64,000 bases of DNA from Actinoplanes xinjiangensis (GCF_003148685.1 NZ_QGGR01000004.1:1-64000), one strand, 5' to 3'. Shown: positions 52,319 through 61,644, counted from the first letter of the stretch. The notes: generated by a model from the sequence alone, not told the origin. A program made the numbers and translations.

Positions 52319-53173
52319 ATGAGTGATGCACGGGGGATGGTCGCCGCGGTCAGCCGCAACGATGCCTACACGTTCACCAAGCCCAACCGGGACGCGATCG
52401 TGCTGGTCGCGGGCATCGGCGTGGAGGGTGACGTGCACGCCGGGGTGCATGTCCGGCATCGCGGCCGGGTGAGGGCGGATCCCACCCAGCCGAATCTCCG
52501 GCAGGTCCACCTCATCCAGGAGGAGCTGTTCGCCGAGATCGCGGAGAAGGGTTACGACGTGCCCGCCGGTGGGCTCGGGGAGAACGTGACGACCCGCGGC
52601 CTCAACCTGCTCGGGATGCCGCCGGGCACGATCCTGCGTTTCGGCCCGCCGGCCACTGAGGGGACGGCGGGCGCCTTGACCGGGCGGGCCGCCGAGAGTC
52701 GGCCGGGCGCCGCGACCGGGTCCGGCGCCGAGACCGGGCCGGACGTAGTGAGTGCGCGGGCCGCCGAGAGTTGGCCGGGCGCCGAGAAGGCGCCGCGCGG
52801 GGGCGAAGGTAGGGGGAAGGGCTCGGAAGCCGGGGTGGCGGTGTTGCGCGGGGTGCTCGCGGCGGCCGGGGCGACGAGTCTGGACGAGGCGACGGCGCGC
52901 GCGGTCGCCGCGGTGGCGGCCGCTGCCGGGCGAGATGCGGGGGACGACCCGCGGCCGGCGGTCGTGCTGGCCGGGCTGCGGAATCCGTGTGTGCAGATCA
53001 ACGGCTTCCGGAGCGGGCTGCTGAGGGAGGTTCTCACGCAGGACGCCGCCGGGAACGTGGTTCGCAAGGCCGGGGTGATGGCCGTCGTGCTGCGTGGTGG
53101 GGTGATTCATCCGGGGGATCCGGTTGCCGTCGAGCTGCCGCCGGGTTCGCACCCACCGCTGGAACGGGTGTGA
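52319..53173 (+). CDS. MOSC-domain protein with a low-complexity insert
   Basis: 284 residues. The MOSC fold begins with AVSRNDAYTFTKPNRDAIVLVAGIGVEGDVHAG and ends with LAGLRNPCVQINGFRSGLL (conserved Cys) and MAVVLRGGVIHPGD. Between LRFGP near residue 108 and PAVVLAG near 215 lie about 105 residues of Gly/Ala/Glu/Arg-rich sequence (GRAAESRPGAATGSG and relatives) that the family lacks. MOSC domains move sulfur or bind Mo/pyridoxal-type adducts, and YiiM-like members are detoxifying. The insert falls in a surface loop position, so the fold may survive. Start chosen at ATG 52319. Confidence 0.8.
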   Translation: MSDARGMVAAVSRNDAYTFTKPNRDAIVLVAGIGVEGDVHAGVHVRHRGRVRADPTQPNLRQVHLIQEELFAEIAEKGYDVPAGGLGENVTTRGLNLLGMPPGTILRFGPPATEGTAGALTGRAAESRPGAATGSGAETGPDVVSARAAESWPGAEKAPRGGEGRGKGSEAGVAVLRGVLAAAGATSLDEATARAVAAVAAAAGRDAGDDPRPAVVLAGLRNPCVQINGFRSGLLREVLTQDAAGNVVRKAGVMAVVLRGGVIHPGDPVAVELPPGSHPPLERV

Positions 53174-53261
53174 TCGGACCTGCCCTTCCGGGCGTGGGAC
53201 GATAGGTGATGCCGGCGGTTGAGCCGGCGCCCGCAGCCAAGCCCGAGAAGAACGGAAGACC

Positions 53262-55142
53262 GTGCCTGGACCGCTCGACCCCGGCGTGAACGTGATCGGA
53301 TCGACCGATCCCAGCCGCATCCGCAATTTCTGCATCATCGCGCACATCGACCACGGCAAGTCGACGCTGGCCGACCGGATGCTGCAGATCACCGGGGTGG
53401 TCGACCCGCGCCAGATGCGTGCGCAATATCTCGACCGGATGGACATCGAACGCGAGCGCGGCATCACCATCAAGTCGCAGGCCGTGCGCATGCCCTGGAC
53501 GATCCGCGAGGGCGACCGCAAGGGTGAGACCGCCGTCCTCAACATGATCGACACTCCGGGGCACGTCGACTTCACCTATGAGGTCTCCCGGAGCCTGGCC
53601 GCCTGTGAGGGCGCGATTCTGCTGGTCGACGCCGCTCAGGGCATCGAGGCGCAGACCCTCGCCAACCTGTACCTGGCGATGGAGAACGATCTGCGCATCA
53701 TCCCGGTGCTCAACAAGATCGACCTGCCGGCCGCGCAGCCCGAGAAGTACGGCGAGGAGCTCGCCAAGCTGATCGGTTGCGAGCCGTCCGACGTGCTGCG
53801 GGTCTCGGGCAAGACCGGCGTCGGCGTCGATCACCTGCTCGACGTGGTCGTCCGGGAGCTTCAGGCGCCGGTCGGCGACGCGGCGGCCCCCGCCCGGGCG
53901 ATGATCTTCGACTCGGTGTACGACGTGTATCGCGGCGTCGTCACCTATGTCCGGGTCATCGACGGCCGGATCGAGGCGCGCGACAAGATCAAGATGATGT
54001 CCAACGGCACCGTGCACGAGCTGCTGGAGATCGGTGTCGTCTCGCCCGAGATGGAGAAGGCGGGCGCGCTCGGCGTCGGCGAGGTCGGCTACCTGATCAC
54101 CGGTGTGAAGGACGTGCGGCAGTCCCGGGTCGGTGACACCGTCACCCGCAGCCTCCGGCCGGCCACCGAGCCGCTCGGCGGCTACAAGGACCCGAAGCCG
54201 ATGGTCTACTCGGGTCTCTACCCGATCGACGGCTCGGACTACCCGGCGCTGCGCGACGCTCTCGACAAGCTCCAGCTGAACGACGCCGCGCTGACCTACG
54301 AGCCGGAGACGTCGGCGGCGCTCGGCTTCGGTTTCCGCGTGGGCTACCTCGGCCTGCTGCACCTGGAGATCATCGGCGAGCGGCTGGAGCGGGAGTTCGG
54401 CCTCGACCTGATCTCGACCGCGCCGAACGTGGTCTACCGGGTCCTCACCGAGGACGCGAACGAGACGGTGGTCACGAACCCGAGCGAGTTCCCGAACGGC
54501 AAGATCGCGGAGATCCACGAGCCGGTGGTGAGGGCCACGGTCCTCGTACCCAACGAGTATGTGGGCGCCGTCATGGAGCTGTGCCAGAGCCGGCGCGGCC
54601 ATCTTCTCGGCATGGAGTACATCTCCACCGAACGGGTGGAACTGCGCTACACGCTCCCGCTGGCCGAGATCATCTTCGACTTCTTCGACCAGTTGAAGAG
54701 CAAGACCAAGGGGTACGCGTCACTCGACTACGAGCCCTCCGGTGAGCAGGTGGCCGACCTGGTGAAGGTGGACATCCTGCTGCACGGCGAGCCGGTGGAC
54801 GCCTTCAGTGCGATCGTGCACAAGGACAAGGCGTACACCTATGGCACGACGATCGCCGCCAAGCTGCAGAAACTCATCCCACGGCAGCAGTTCGAGGTGC
54901 CGATCCAGGCGGCCATCGGCTCCCGGATCATCGCCCGCGAGACGATCCGCGCCATCCGCAAGGACGTGCTCGCGAAGTGCTACGGCGGTGACATCAGCCG
55001 GAAGCGCAAGCTGCTGGAGAAGCAGAAGGAAGGCAAGAAGCGGATGAAGATGGTCGGTCGCGTGGAGGTGCCGCAGGAGGCCTTCATCGCCGCACTGTCG
55101 ACGTCCGACAGCGCTGACACCAAGGGGACGACCAAAAAATAG
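53262..55142 (+). CDS. lepA: Elongation factor 4 (LepA)
   Basis: 626 residues, typical length. It is the GTPase that back-translocates stalled ribosomes. The GTPase domain has [12 protein letters not shown] (G1), [16 protein letters not shown] (G3) and NKIDLP (G4). The LepA-specific C-terminus ends with a basic helix ([22 protein letters not shown]) that contacts tRNA. The GTG start follows GGAAG. A short gap of 82 bases separates the next gene. Confidence 0.97.
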   Translation: MPGPLDPGVNVIGSTDPSRIRNFCIIAHIDHGKSTLADRMLQITGVVDPRQMRAQYLDRMDIERERGITIKSQAVRMPWTIREGDRKGETAVLNMIDTPGHVDFTYEVSRSLAACEGAILLVDAAQGIEAQTLANLYLAMENDLRIIPVLNKIDLPAAQPEKYGEELAKLIGCEPSDVLRVSGKTGVGVDHLLDVVVRELQAPVGDAAAPARAMIFDSVYDVYRGVVTYVRVIDGRIEARDKIKMMSNGTVHELLEIGVVSPEMEKAGALGVGEVGYLITGVKDVRQSRVGDTVTRSLRPATEPLGGYKDPKPMVYSGLYPIDGSDYPALRDALDKLQLNDAALTYEPETSAALGFGFRVGYLGLLHLEIIGERLEREFGLDLISTAPNVVYRVLTEDANETVVTNPSEFPNGKIAEIHEPVVRATVLVPNEYVGAVMELCQSRRGHLLGMEYISTERVELRYTLPLAEIIFDFFDQLKSKTKGYASLDYEPSGEQVADLVKVDILLHGEPVDAFSAIVHKDKAYTYGTTIAAKLQKLIPRQQFEVPIQAAIGSRIIARETIRAIRKDVLAKCYGGDISRKRKLLEKQKEGKKRMKMVGRVEVPQEAFIAALSTSDSADTKGTTKK

Positions 55143-55224
55143 GGCGGTTTGATTTCTCGGAGGGTCGGGAACACAGGGGCTCGACGGACGCAACCAACAA
55201 GCTCCACCCCCGAGGAGGATCCCG

Positions 55225-55506
55225 ATGGAACTCACGCTTACCGGCATCATCGTCGCCCTGATCGTCGGCCTTGTCATCGGTGCGCTCGGCCGGCTCGTGG
55301 TACCCGGCAAGCAGAACATCCCGCTGTGGCTGACCCTGGTCGTCGGTGTCGTCGCCGCTCTGCTGGGCACCGTCCTGGCCCGGGCGCTCGGCGTTGCTGA
55401 CACCCGCGGCTTCGACTGGATCGAGCTCTTCTTCCAGGTCGTGCTGGCCGCCATCGGTGTGGCTCTGGTCGCCGGCACCCGTGGCCGTCGCCACCTGACC
55501 CGCTGA
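55225..55506 (+). CDS. Transglycosylase-associated (GlsB/YeaQ/YmgE) membrane protein
   Basis: 93 residues with three hydrophobic helices (IIVALIVGLVIGALGRLVVPG, LTLVVGVVAALLGTVLA, FFQVVLAAIGVALVAG). The GLVIGALGRLVVPGKQ motif identifies the family. Its members are small stress-induced inner membrane proteins of unclear role. CGAGGAGG lies before the ATG. A strong terminator follows. Confidence 0.9.
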   Translation: MELTLTGIIVALIVGLVIGALGRLVVPGKQNIPLWLTLVVGVVAALLGTVLARALGVADTRGFDWIELFFQVVLAAIGVALVAGTRGRRHLTR

Positions 55507-55521
55507 CGCAGGGTCTGACCC

Positions 55522-55566
55522 GAACGCGAGAAGCCGACCCCAACGGCGGGGTCGGCTTCTCGCGTT
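55522..55566 (+). terminator. Intrinsic terminator after the small membrane protein
   Basis: AACGCGAGAAGCCGACCCC pairs with GGGGTCGGCTTCTCGCGTT, followed by T. The 19-bp stem is almost perfect and is one of the strongest hairpins in the window. Confidence 0.92.
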
Positions 55567-55603
55567 TCCGGCTGTGAAGAAAAGCCCGAAACGACAAGGC
55601 CCC

Positions 55604-55720
55604 GGACGGCCAAGCACGGACGGGCGAGCCGCGGACGGCCAAGCACGGAGCGGGCCGCCACCGGACGAGCCGCGGCCGGGGAGCCAAGGCCGGACGAGCC
55701 GCGGCCGGGCGAGCCGCGGA
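55604..55720. repeat. 29-bp degenerate tandem repeat, about four units
   Basis: GGACGGCCAAGCACGGA starts at 55604 and 55633, and GGACGAGCCGCGGCCGGG starts at 55663 and 55692. The steps are 29, 30 and 29. The units share the GGAC-G-GCC-GCGG theme. It lies between the converging small membrane protein and the sensor gene. Confidence 0.75.
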
Positions 55721-55759
55721 TGGGCCGCCCGCGAGTGCGGGACAGATGGCCTGGAAGGG

Positions 55760-57400
55760 TCAGTAGCGGAACTTGTCCCGGGCGCTGCGCCGGTTCACCC
55801 AGGCGGGTAGTTCGCCCTGATGTTCGTGGTGCGGCGCGGGATCGGTGACGTCGCCGGTGTTGCCGACCGGCCGCAGCGTGACGACGAGGCCCTGGACGAG
55901 GCGGTCGTGTCGCAGGTCGCGATACGCCATGGCGACGAACACCTGGATGCCGTCCGCCCGGTTCAGGGCGCAGTACACCGTTCCGTCGCCCTCGGCACGC
56001 AGCGCCTCCCGTACCGTCTCGCGGTCGTCGGAATGAACCAGATCGTCGAGGATGGTGAGCGGCGGCAGGTCGCCGCCGCCGAGCAGACGTCGCAGGCCCG
56101 GACTGGCGTAGCGGATCCGGTGGTCGGAGTCGACGACCGCCATGATCTCCGCGGTGTTGCCGGTGACGGCCCGCAGGTAGAGGTCGCTGTCCCGGCGGCC
56201 GACCGCCTCGACCAGCGTGACCCGGTCCAGGGCCAGGGCGGTCTCGCCGGCCAGCACCTCCAGCGCGTCACGGCCGGCGACCAGAGCCTCGCGCCGCCCG
56301 GTGATGACGAGGGCGCCGCCGCTGGGCCGGGCCACGGCGAGCGGTTCCAGCCGGAGCGGGCAGATCAGGGTCTGCTCGTCGGAGTCGGCGGAGTCGGTCC
56401 ACCAGCTGTGCCCGCCGGTGCCGGCGGGGGCGGCCGGCAGACCCTCGCGGGCGAGCCGCCCGTCGTCGGTGGCGAGGATCACCCGGCGGACGCTGCCGGG
56501 CGGCAGCAACCGGATGACGGCGGCGCGGACCGCCTCCCTGACCGCGGGGGCGTCGGCGGCCGCGACCAGCGCGGTGTTGGCGGCGCGCAGGCCGCGTTCC
56601 CGGGTCAGGGCCTGACTGTGCTGATGCACGGCGTCGGCGAGCCGGGTGATGGTGAGCAGCAGGGTGAGCGCCCCGGCGGCCGCGATCACCACACCGTTGC
56701 GGACCGGCCCGGAGACGGCCTCGATGATCAGCACGACCGGCGGGGTGGCGGCGGACAGGGCGAGCAGAATGGTGTCCCGGAACCGCCACGGCGACAGCCG
56801 GGCCGGCCGCGGCTCGGTCAGCCGGGCCATCGACGGATGCAGCGCGGACAGCCCCCACGCCAGGTAGAGCAGCACGAAGGCGGACTCGGCCACCGGGCTC
56901 TCGCCGCTGAGCGGGTAGAGGACGTCACCGGCCAGCATCCCCGCCGAACCGGCGGCCAGCAGGATCGCCGCGACGTTGCGGCGGTCGGCGGCGACCAGGC
57001 GCACGGCGACACCGATCAGCAGCAGGTCGCCGATCACGTCGCCGGGGGAGACGGTGTCGAACCGGCTGTCCACGCTGATCACGAAGACCCAGACGACCAG
57101 CATGCCGGAGCAGGCGAACGCCATCAGGTCGATGAGGCGGGCCCGGTCGACGAGCAGCGCGCCGCCCCGGGTGAACTGGAGCAGGCTCAGCGCGACCAGG
57201 ACGAACATCACCAGGTAGGAGGTGTCGGCGAAAGCCATCCGGTCGTACGCATACCAGACGTCCCCGATCGCCAGGGTGGCCACCGCCCCGGCCAGCAGCA
57301 GCCAGGGGGAACGCCGGGTGGGGCGGTGCCGGTGAACGCCCCAGAGAATGGCGCCGGCGCTGCCCGCTCCCAGCAGGATCCACTCGATCGCCCTCAGCAC
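55760..57400 (-). CDS. Multi-TM sensor with GAF and PAS domains, no output domain seen
   Basis: 546 residues. About eight to nine hydrophobic helices fill residues 5-250 (MASE-like). A GAF-like domain (about 265-400, RGLRAANTALVAAADAPAVREAV) and a PAS domain (about 405-515, EIMAVVDSDHRIRYASPGLRR) follow. Related proteins usually continue into GGDEF/EAL or kinase modules. Here it ends about 25 residues after the PAS domain with PAWVNRRSARDKFRY. The GTG start is supported by a TAGGTC site or a nearby -10 (TACTAA). Its signal and target are unknown. Confidence 0.78.
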   Translation of the reverse strand: MLRAIEWILLGAGSAGAILWGVHRHRPTRRSPWLLLAGAVATLAIGDVWYAYDRMAFADTSYLVMFVLVALSLLQFTRGGALLVDRARLIDLMAFACSGMLVVWVFVISVDSRFDTVSPGDVIGDLLLIGVAVRLVAADRRNVAAILLAAGSAGMLAGDVLYPLSGESPVAESAFVLLYLAWGLSALHPSMARLTEPRPARLSPWRFRDTILLALSAATPPVVLIIEAVSGPVRNGVVIAAAGALTLLLTITRLADAVHQHSQALTRERGLRAANTALVAAADAPAVREAVRAAVIRLLPPGSVRRVILATDDGRLAREGLPAAPAGTGGHSWWTDSADSDEQTLICPLRLEPLAVARPSGGALVITGRREALVAGRDALEVLAGETALALDRVTLVEAVGRRDSDLYLRAVTGNTAEIMAVVDSDHRIRYASPGLRRLLGGGDLPPLTILDDLVHSDDRETVREALRAEGDGTVYCALNRADGIQVFVAMAYRDLRHDRLVQGLVVTLRPVGNTGDVTDPAPHHEHQGELPAWVNRRSARDKFRY

Positions 57401-57513
57401 GACCTACTTAGTACCAGGGTGGTTGCACAGTGTCCATGTGGATGTATACGCAGTGCTACCACTGTCGGGCAAGCGAGACATTACGGCTAGTCACCGATAG
57501 TTCCGGGGTCGTC
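57401..57513. other. Promoter region of the sensor gene
   Basis: 113 bases with GC content below the window average. An inverted repeat CAGTG-CTAC-CACTG lies at 57451-57464 and could be an operator. No gene. Confidence 0.35.
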
Positions 57514-58374
57514 TCAATGGAAGACCTCCGCGACGACTCGGGCCTGACCGCCCCCGCTGCCATCGGTTACCGGCTGCCACTTTCCCTCCGGTGCATGCCA
57601 CTCGAGGTCGCCGAAACGTACCCGTTCGAGGCCGGTGGCCGAGGCGTGCGAGACCAGCCAGTGCGCGAACCGCCAGCCGACACTGGGATCGGCGACCTCG
57701 ACGGTGAGGCCGGCCGTCTCCGCACTGCGGGCCTGACCGGCCAGTTTCTTGCCCCAGTCCAGCTGGAGGGTGCTCAGCAGGGTGGCGGCCGCCTCGGCGC
57801 CGCGCACCGCCGGGGTGTCCGGCACGACGCACTCGACGGCACCGGTGGCCCGGCCGGTCAGTGCGGCGGCCAGCACCTTCGACTCGTCGGCCCACTTCTC
57901 GTACGCCTCCGGGTAGGCCGACCGCTGCACCTTCTGGGCGGCGTCGGTGACCCGCATCGCCTCCCAGTCCTTGACCTTCTTGAGAGCCGCGTAGAACCGG
58001 CCGGCCGCATAGCGCGGGTCCTTGATCTGCTCGACCGTGCCCCACCCCTGGCTCGGCCGCTGCTGGAAGAGGCCGACCGAGTCGCGGTCGCCACTGTCCA
58101 GATTCTCCAGTTTCGACTCCTGGAAGGCGGTGGCGAGCGCGACGACGATCGCCTGCTCGGGCATGTTGCGCCGGACCCCGACCGCGGCGATGGTCGCCGC
58201 GTTGGCCATCTGGGCGGTGTCCAGGGTCACCTGACCGTCGGCGCGGACCGTGCACTCGGGACCGAGTTGTGGCAGCCTGAGGGTGCCGGCCAGGCTGTTG
58301 ATCAGCACGACCACGCCGGCCACCGCGGCGACGGACAGCAGGGCGATCACGCCCACGATCGGCTTCGCGCGCAC
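57514..58374 (-). CDS. Lysozyme-like membrane-anchored or secreted protein
   Basis: 286 residues. One N-terminal hydrophobic helix (about 5-28) can be an uncleaved anchor. The core VVALATAFQESKLENLDSGDRDSVGLFQQRPSQGWG places a Glu (near 86) in the ESxL position and has the SVGLFQQRPS turn seen in lytic transglycosylases and lysozyme-like proteins. The rest of the domain (about 40-200) is helical. A C-terminal beta-rich part (about 205-286, VEVADPSVGWRFAHWLVSHA) is unassigned. It is often labelled otherwise in databases, so activity should be treated as inference. The gene stands alone, 90 bases before the crotonase stop on the same strand. Confidence 0.7.
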   Translation of the reverse strand: MRAKPIVGVIALLSVAAVAGVVVLINSLAGTLRLPQLGPECTVRADGQVTLDTAQMANAATIAAVGVRRNMPEQAIVVALATAFQESKLENLDSGDRDSVGLFQQRPSQGWGTVEQIKDPRYAAGRFYAALKKVKDWEAMRVTDAAQKVQRSAYPEAYEKWADESKVLAAALTGRATGAVECVVPDTPAVRGAEAAATLLSTLQLDWGKKLAGQARSAETAGLTVEVADPSVGWRFAHWLVSHASATGLERVRFGDLEWHAPEGKWQPVTDGSGGGQARVVAEVFH

Positions 58375-58464
58375 TCACACCTCCTCTGACGCCGGACGCC
58401 AAGCCTAGACAACGAGCGCTTGCGGCCCGGCGTCACTGTGGGCCCGGGCACCCGACCGGGGCGA

Positions 58465-59229
58465 TCAGCGGATCCAGCTCGGATCCCGTTTCTCGCGTGC
58501 GGCGGCCACCCCCTCGCGACCCTCGGCCGACTTGAAGTAACCGGCCGAGCGGTGCGCGAGATCGGCCAGGTCGGCACGGATCGAGTCGGCTCGCGTACGC
58601 CGCAGGAGTTGTTTGGTGCCGGCGAGCGCGAGCGGACCGCCCCGGACGAGCGACGCGCAGTAACGCTGCACCGCGCTGTCCAGTTCATCCTCCGCGACGG
58701 CCGCGGTGACCAGGCCGATCTCGGCCGCGCGGGCGCCGTCGAAGACGTCGCCGGTCAGGTAGAGGTCGGCGGCGGCCCGGGGCGACAGCCGCGGCAGCAC
58801 GGTGGAGCTGATCACCGCGGGGATCACGCCGAGCCGCACCTCGGTGAAGGCGAAGGTGGCCGCGTGGACGCAGACCGCGATGTCGGCGGCGCCGATCAGG
58901 CCGAGGCCACCGGCGCGGGCCGGCCCGGCGATCCGCGCGATCACGGGTTGGGGGAACTCCCAGAGCACGGCCAGCACGTCGGCGAGCATCTCGGCGGGCA
59001 GCCGGTCGCCGGGACCGGCCGCGGCGGTCTCCTTCAGGTCGACGCCGGAGGAGAAGACCGGGCCCTCATGAGTGAGAACCACCACACGGCTGTCCGGGTC
59101 GGCGGCCGACGCGGCGAGCGCGTCCAGCAGCTGCCCGAGCAGCGCGGTGGAGAGCGCGTTGCGGTTGGCGGGGTTGTCGATTGTCATCGTGGTCACGCCG
59201 GCGGCGGTGACGGTACGGACCAGATCCAT
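58465..59229 (-). CDS. Enoyl-CoA hydratase/isomerase (crotonase) family protein
   Basis: 254 residues, full length. The oxyanion-hole loops are GPVFSSGVDLKE near 57-68 and AGPARAGGLGLIGAAD near 105. The acid Glu lies in FAFTEVRLGVIPAV. The fold and length match crotonases of fatty acid or amino acid breakdown. Substrate unknown. The start is an ATG six bases after TAGAGT with no ribosome site, a leaderless-type start. It is divergent from hemW. Confidence 0.88.
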   Translation of the reverse strand: MDLVRTVTAAGVTTMTIDNPANRNALSTALLGQLLDALAASAADPDSRVVVLTHEGPVFSSGVDLKETAAAGPGDRLPAEMLADVLAVLWEFPQPVIARIAGPARAGGLGLIGAADIAVCVHAATFAFTEVRLGVIPAVISSTVLPRLSPRAAADLYLTGDVFDGARAAEIGLVTAAVAEDELDSAVQRYCASLVRGGPLALAGTKQLLRRTRADSIRADLADLAHRSAGYFKSAEGREGVAAAREKRDPSWIR

Positions 59230-59260
59230 CCCGGAACTCTAAGACGTGCACACTTGACGG
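59230..59260. promoter_or_regulatory. 31-bp divergent intergenic region, two leaderless-type -10s
   Basis: The minus-strand -10 TAGAGT (59236-59241) is six bases from the crotonase ATG. The plus-strand -10 CACACT (59249-59254) is six bases from the hemW ATG. No ribosome sites fit either gene. Both -35 boxes must lie inside the opposite gene's coding region, so the promoters overlap and may interfere. Confidence 0.5.
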
Positions 59261-60460
59261 ATGGCCGGCGCACTCCCCGATGGCGAACCCGTACCCACCG
59301 ACGGGTCCCTTCCCGACGAAGCCACCCGTGAGGTCGGCAAGAACGGGTTCGCCGTCTACGTGCACGTCCCGTTCTGCGCCAGCCGCTGCGGGTACTGCGA
59401 CTTCAACACCTACACGGCGAGCGAGCTGGGTGGCGGGGCGAGCCGCGACGAGTACGCGGAGACCGTCCTGGCCGAGCTGGCCCTCGCGGCCCGGGTGATC
59501 GAGCCCGGCCCGGTGGACACCGTGTTCGTCGGCGGCGGCACACCCACCCTGCTCAGCGCCGGCGACCTCGGCCGGATCCTGGAGGGCATCGACCGCACGT
59601 GGGGGCTGGCCCCCGGCGCCGAGGTGACCACCGAGGCCAACCCGGAGTCGGTCGACCCGTCCTACCTTCGGCAGCTCCGGAGCGCCGGTTTCACCCGGAT
59701 CTCGCTCGGCATGCAGTCGGCGGCCACGAACGTGCTGCGGGTCCTCGACCGCAAGCACACCGCCGGGCGTGCCCCGCAGGCCGCGATCGAGGCACGCGAG
59801 GCCGGTTTCGAGCACGTCAACCTGGATCTGATCTACGGGACACCGGGGGAGGGCCCGGACGACTTCGAGCGGTCCCTCCGGGCCGTCGTCGAGGCCGGTG
59901 TGGATCATGTGAGTGCCTACGCGCTGATCGTCGAGGACGGCACCCGGATGGCCGGGCGGATGCGGCGCGGCGAGCTGCCCTACCCGTCGGACGACGTGGC
60001 CGCCGACCGCTACCTCGCCGCCGAGGCGGCGCTGAGCGGGGCCGGGTTCCAGTGGTACGAGGTGTCCAACTGGGCCAGGCCGGGCGGGGAGTGCCGGCAC
60101 AACCTGCTCTACTGGACCGGCGCCGACTGGTGGGGTCTCGGGCCGGGCGCGCACAGCCACGTCGGCGGGGTGCGCTGGTGGAACGTCAAACACCCGTCGG
60201 CGTACGCGAAACGCCTGGCCGAAGGGACGTCGCCGGGACAGGCGCGGGAGTTGCTGACCGACGCCGACCGGCACATGGAGGACGTGATGCTCCGGGTGCG
60301 GCTGCGCGACGGCATCCCGCTGGACCGGGTGGACGCCACCGGCGCCGCTCAGGCGCTGGCCGGCGGGCTGCTCGATCCGGGGGCCTACGCGGAGGGACGG
60401 CTCGTGCTCACCCTGCGGGGCCGGCTGCTGGCCGACGCCGTGGTCCGGGACGTGCTGTAA
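59261..60460 (+). CDS. hemW: Heme chaperone HemW (radical SAM)
   Basis: 399 residues. VHVPFCASRCGYCDFNTY places Cys at 39, 43 and 46, with the extra aromatic-rich FNTY typical of HemN/HemW. FVGGGTPTLLSA and ISLGMQS follow. The branch that binds heme and inserts it in respiratory enzymes (HemW) has the length seen here. True HemN is longer. hemW-hrcA-dnaJ is the conserved order in Gram-positive bacteria, and hrcA begins 127 bases downstream. Confidence 0.93.
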   Translation: MAGALPDGEPVPTDGSLPDEATREVGKNGFAVYVHVPFCASRCGYCDFNTYTASELGGGASRDEYAETVLAELALAARVIEPGPVDTVFVGGGTPTLLSAGDLGRILEGIDRTWGLAPGAEVTTEANPESVDPSYLRQLRSAGFTRISLGMQSAATNVLRVLDRKHTAGRAPQAAIEAREAGFEHVNLDLIYGTPGEGPDDFERSLRAVVEAGVDHVSAYALIVEDGTRMAGRMRRGELPYPSDDVAADRYLAAEAALSGAGFQWYEVSNWARPGGECRHNLLYWTGADWWGLGPGAHSHVGGVRWWNVKHPSAYAKRLAEGTSPGQARELLTDADRHMEDVMLRVRLRDGIPLDRVDATGAAQALAGGLLDPGAYAEGRLVLTLRGRLLADAVVRDVL

Positions 60461-60539
60461 AGGCCGGTATGACGTGTCCGGCCCCGATATCCGAGCCCGG
60501 GACGTACTTTCGATCATCGCGTTGTGACCGCCCGCGACG

Positions 60540-60570
60540 TAGACTGGCACTCTGTTAACGGGAGTGCCAG
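60540..60570 (+). promoter_or_regulatory. CIRCE-like operator and -10 of hrcA-dnaJ
   Basis: CTGGCACTC and GAGTGCCAG (60544-60570) are separated by nine bases, the spacing and GCACTC/GAGTGC core of CIRCE (TTAGCACTC-N9-GAGTGCTAA), with G/C changes at the outer positions. TAGACT at 60540-60545 overlaps its left arm and can be the -10. HrcA should bind here and repress the operon until heat shock. Confidence 0.88.
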
Positions 60571-60587
60571 CAGGGGGAGGGGTCACA

Positions 60588-61610
60588 GTGAGTCTGGATG
60601 ACCGCAAGCTCGAGGTGCTCCGGGCGATCGTCGAGGACTACGTCGAGACCCAGGAGCCGGTGGGCAGCAAGGCCCTGGTCGACCGGCACAGGCTCGGCGT
60701 CTCTCCGGCCACCGTCCGCAACGACATGGCGGTGCTGGAGGAGGAGGGCTACATCCGGCAGCCGCACACCAGTGCCGGCCGGGTGCCCACCGACGCCGGT
60801 TACCGGCTCTTCGTCGACCGGCTCACCAAGATCAAGCCGCTGAGCCCGGCCGAGCGCCGCGCCATCGAGCGCTTCATGGTGGGCGCGGTCGACCTCGACG
60901 ATGTGGTGCACCGCACCGTCCGCCTCCTCGCGCAGCTCACCCGCCAGGTCGCCGTCGTGCAGTATCCGAGCCTGTCCCGCTCCGCCGTCCGCCACCTGGA
61001 GCTGGTGCCGATCTCCACCACCCGGCTGATGCTGGTGATGATCACCGACACCGGCCGGGTCGAGCAGCGTCTCGTGGAGATGCCCGGCCCGCTGGCCGAC
61101 GGTGAGGTGTGGGAGCTGCGGCTGCGCGTCAACGAGAAACTGGCCGGTCAGCGCCTCGCCGACACCCCGCCCCTGGTGCAGAAACTCGTCGAGGACTGTG
61201 CCGCCGAGCGGCGCGCGGCGATGACGTGCCTGGCGTCGGTTCTGCTGGAGACTCTGGTCGAGCGCAGTGAGGAGCGCCTCGCACTGGCCGGTACGGCCAA
61301 CTTGACACGTGGGGGTGTGCTGGACTTCCAGGGCACGCTGCGGCCCGTCCTCGAGGCTCTCGAGGAGGAGGTCATCCTTCTGAAGCTCATCGGCGATCTG
61401 GAGCCCCGGACCACCCGGGTCCTGATCGGCGACGAGAACCAGATCGACAACCTGCGGTCGGCGTCCGTGGTGAGCAGCGGTTACGGACCGGGTACCACGA
61501 TCGTTGGGGGGCTCGGTGTGCTAGGGCCCACCCGGATGGACTACCCCGGCACTATCGCTACCGTTCGTGCAGTGGCACGCTACGTTGGCGACCTGTTGGC
61601 ACAGAATTGA
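60588..61610 (+). CDS. hrcA: Heat-inducible transcription repressor HrcA
   Basis: 340 residues. The N-terminal winged helix is [20 protein letters not shown] and [21 protein letters not shown], followed by [20 protein letters not shown]. The GAF-like dimerisation domain fills the rest. It binds the CIRCE-like element 17 bases upstream of its GTG, autoregulating with dnaJ. GGGGGAGGGG is the ribosome site. The opening from 60564 is too close to the operator to be the start. Confidence 0.96.
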   Translation: MSLDDRKLEVLRAIVEDYVETQEPVGSKALVDRHRLGVSPATVRNDMAVLEEEGYIRQPHTSAGRVPTDAGYRLFVDRLTKIKPLSPAERRAIERFMVGAVDLDDVVHRTVRLLAQLTRQVAVVQYPSLSRSAVRHLELVPISTTRLMLVMITDTGRVEQRLVEMPGPLADGEVWELRLRVNEKLAGQRLADTPPLVQKLVEDCAAERRAAMTCLASVLLETLVERSEERLALAGTANLTRGGVLDFQGTLRPVLEALEEEVILLKLIGDLEPRTTRVLIGDENQIDNLRSASVVSSGYGPGTTIVGGLGVLGPTRMDYPGTIATVRAVARYVGDLLAQN

Positions 61611-61644
61611 CGGATTCGCGCAGACATTGAGGACTCCAAACCCC

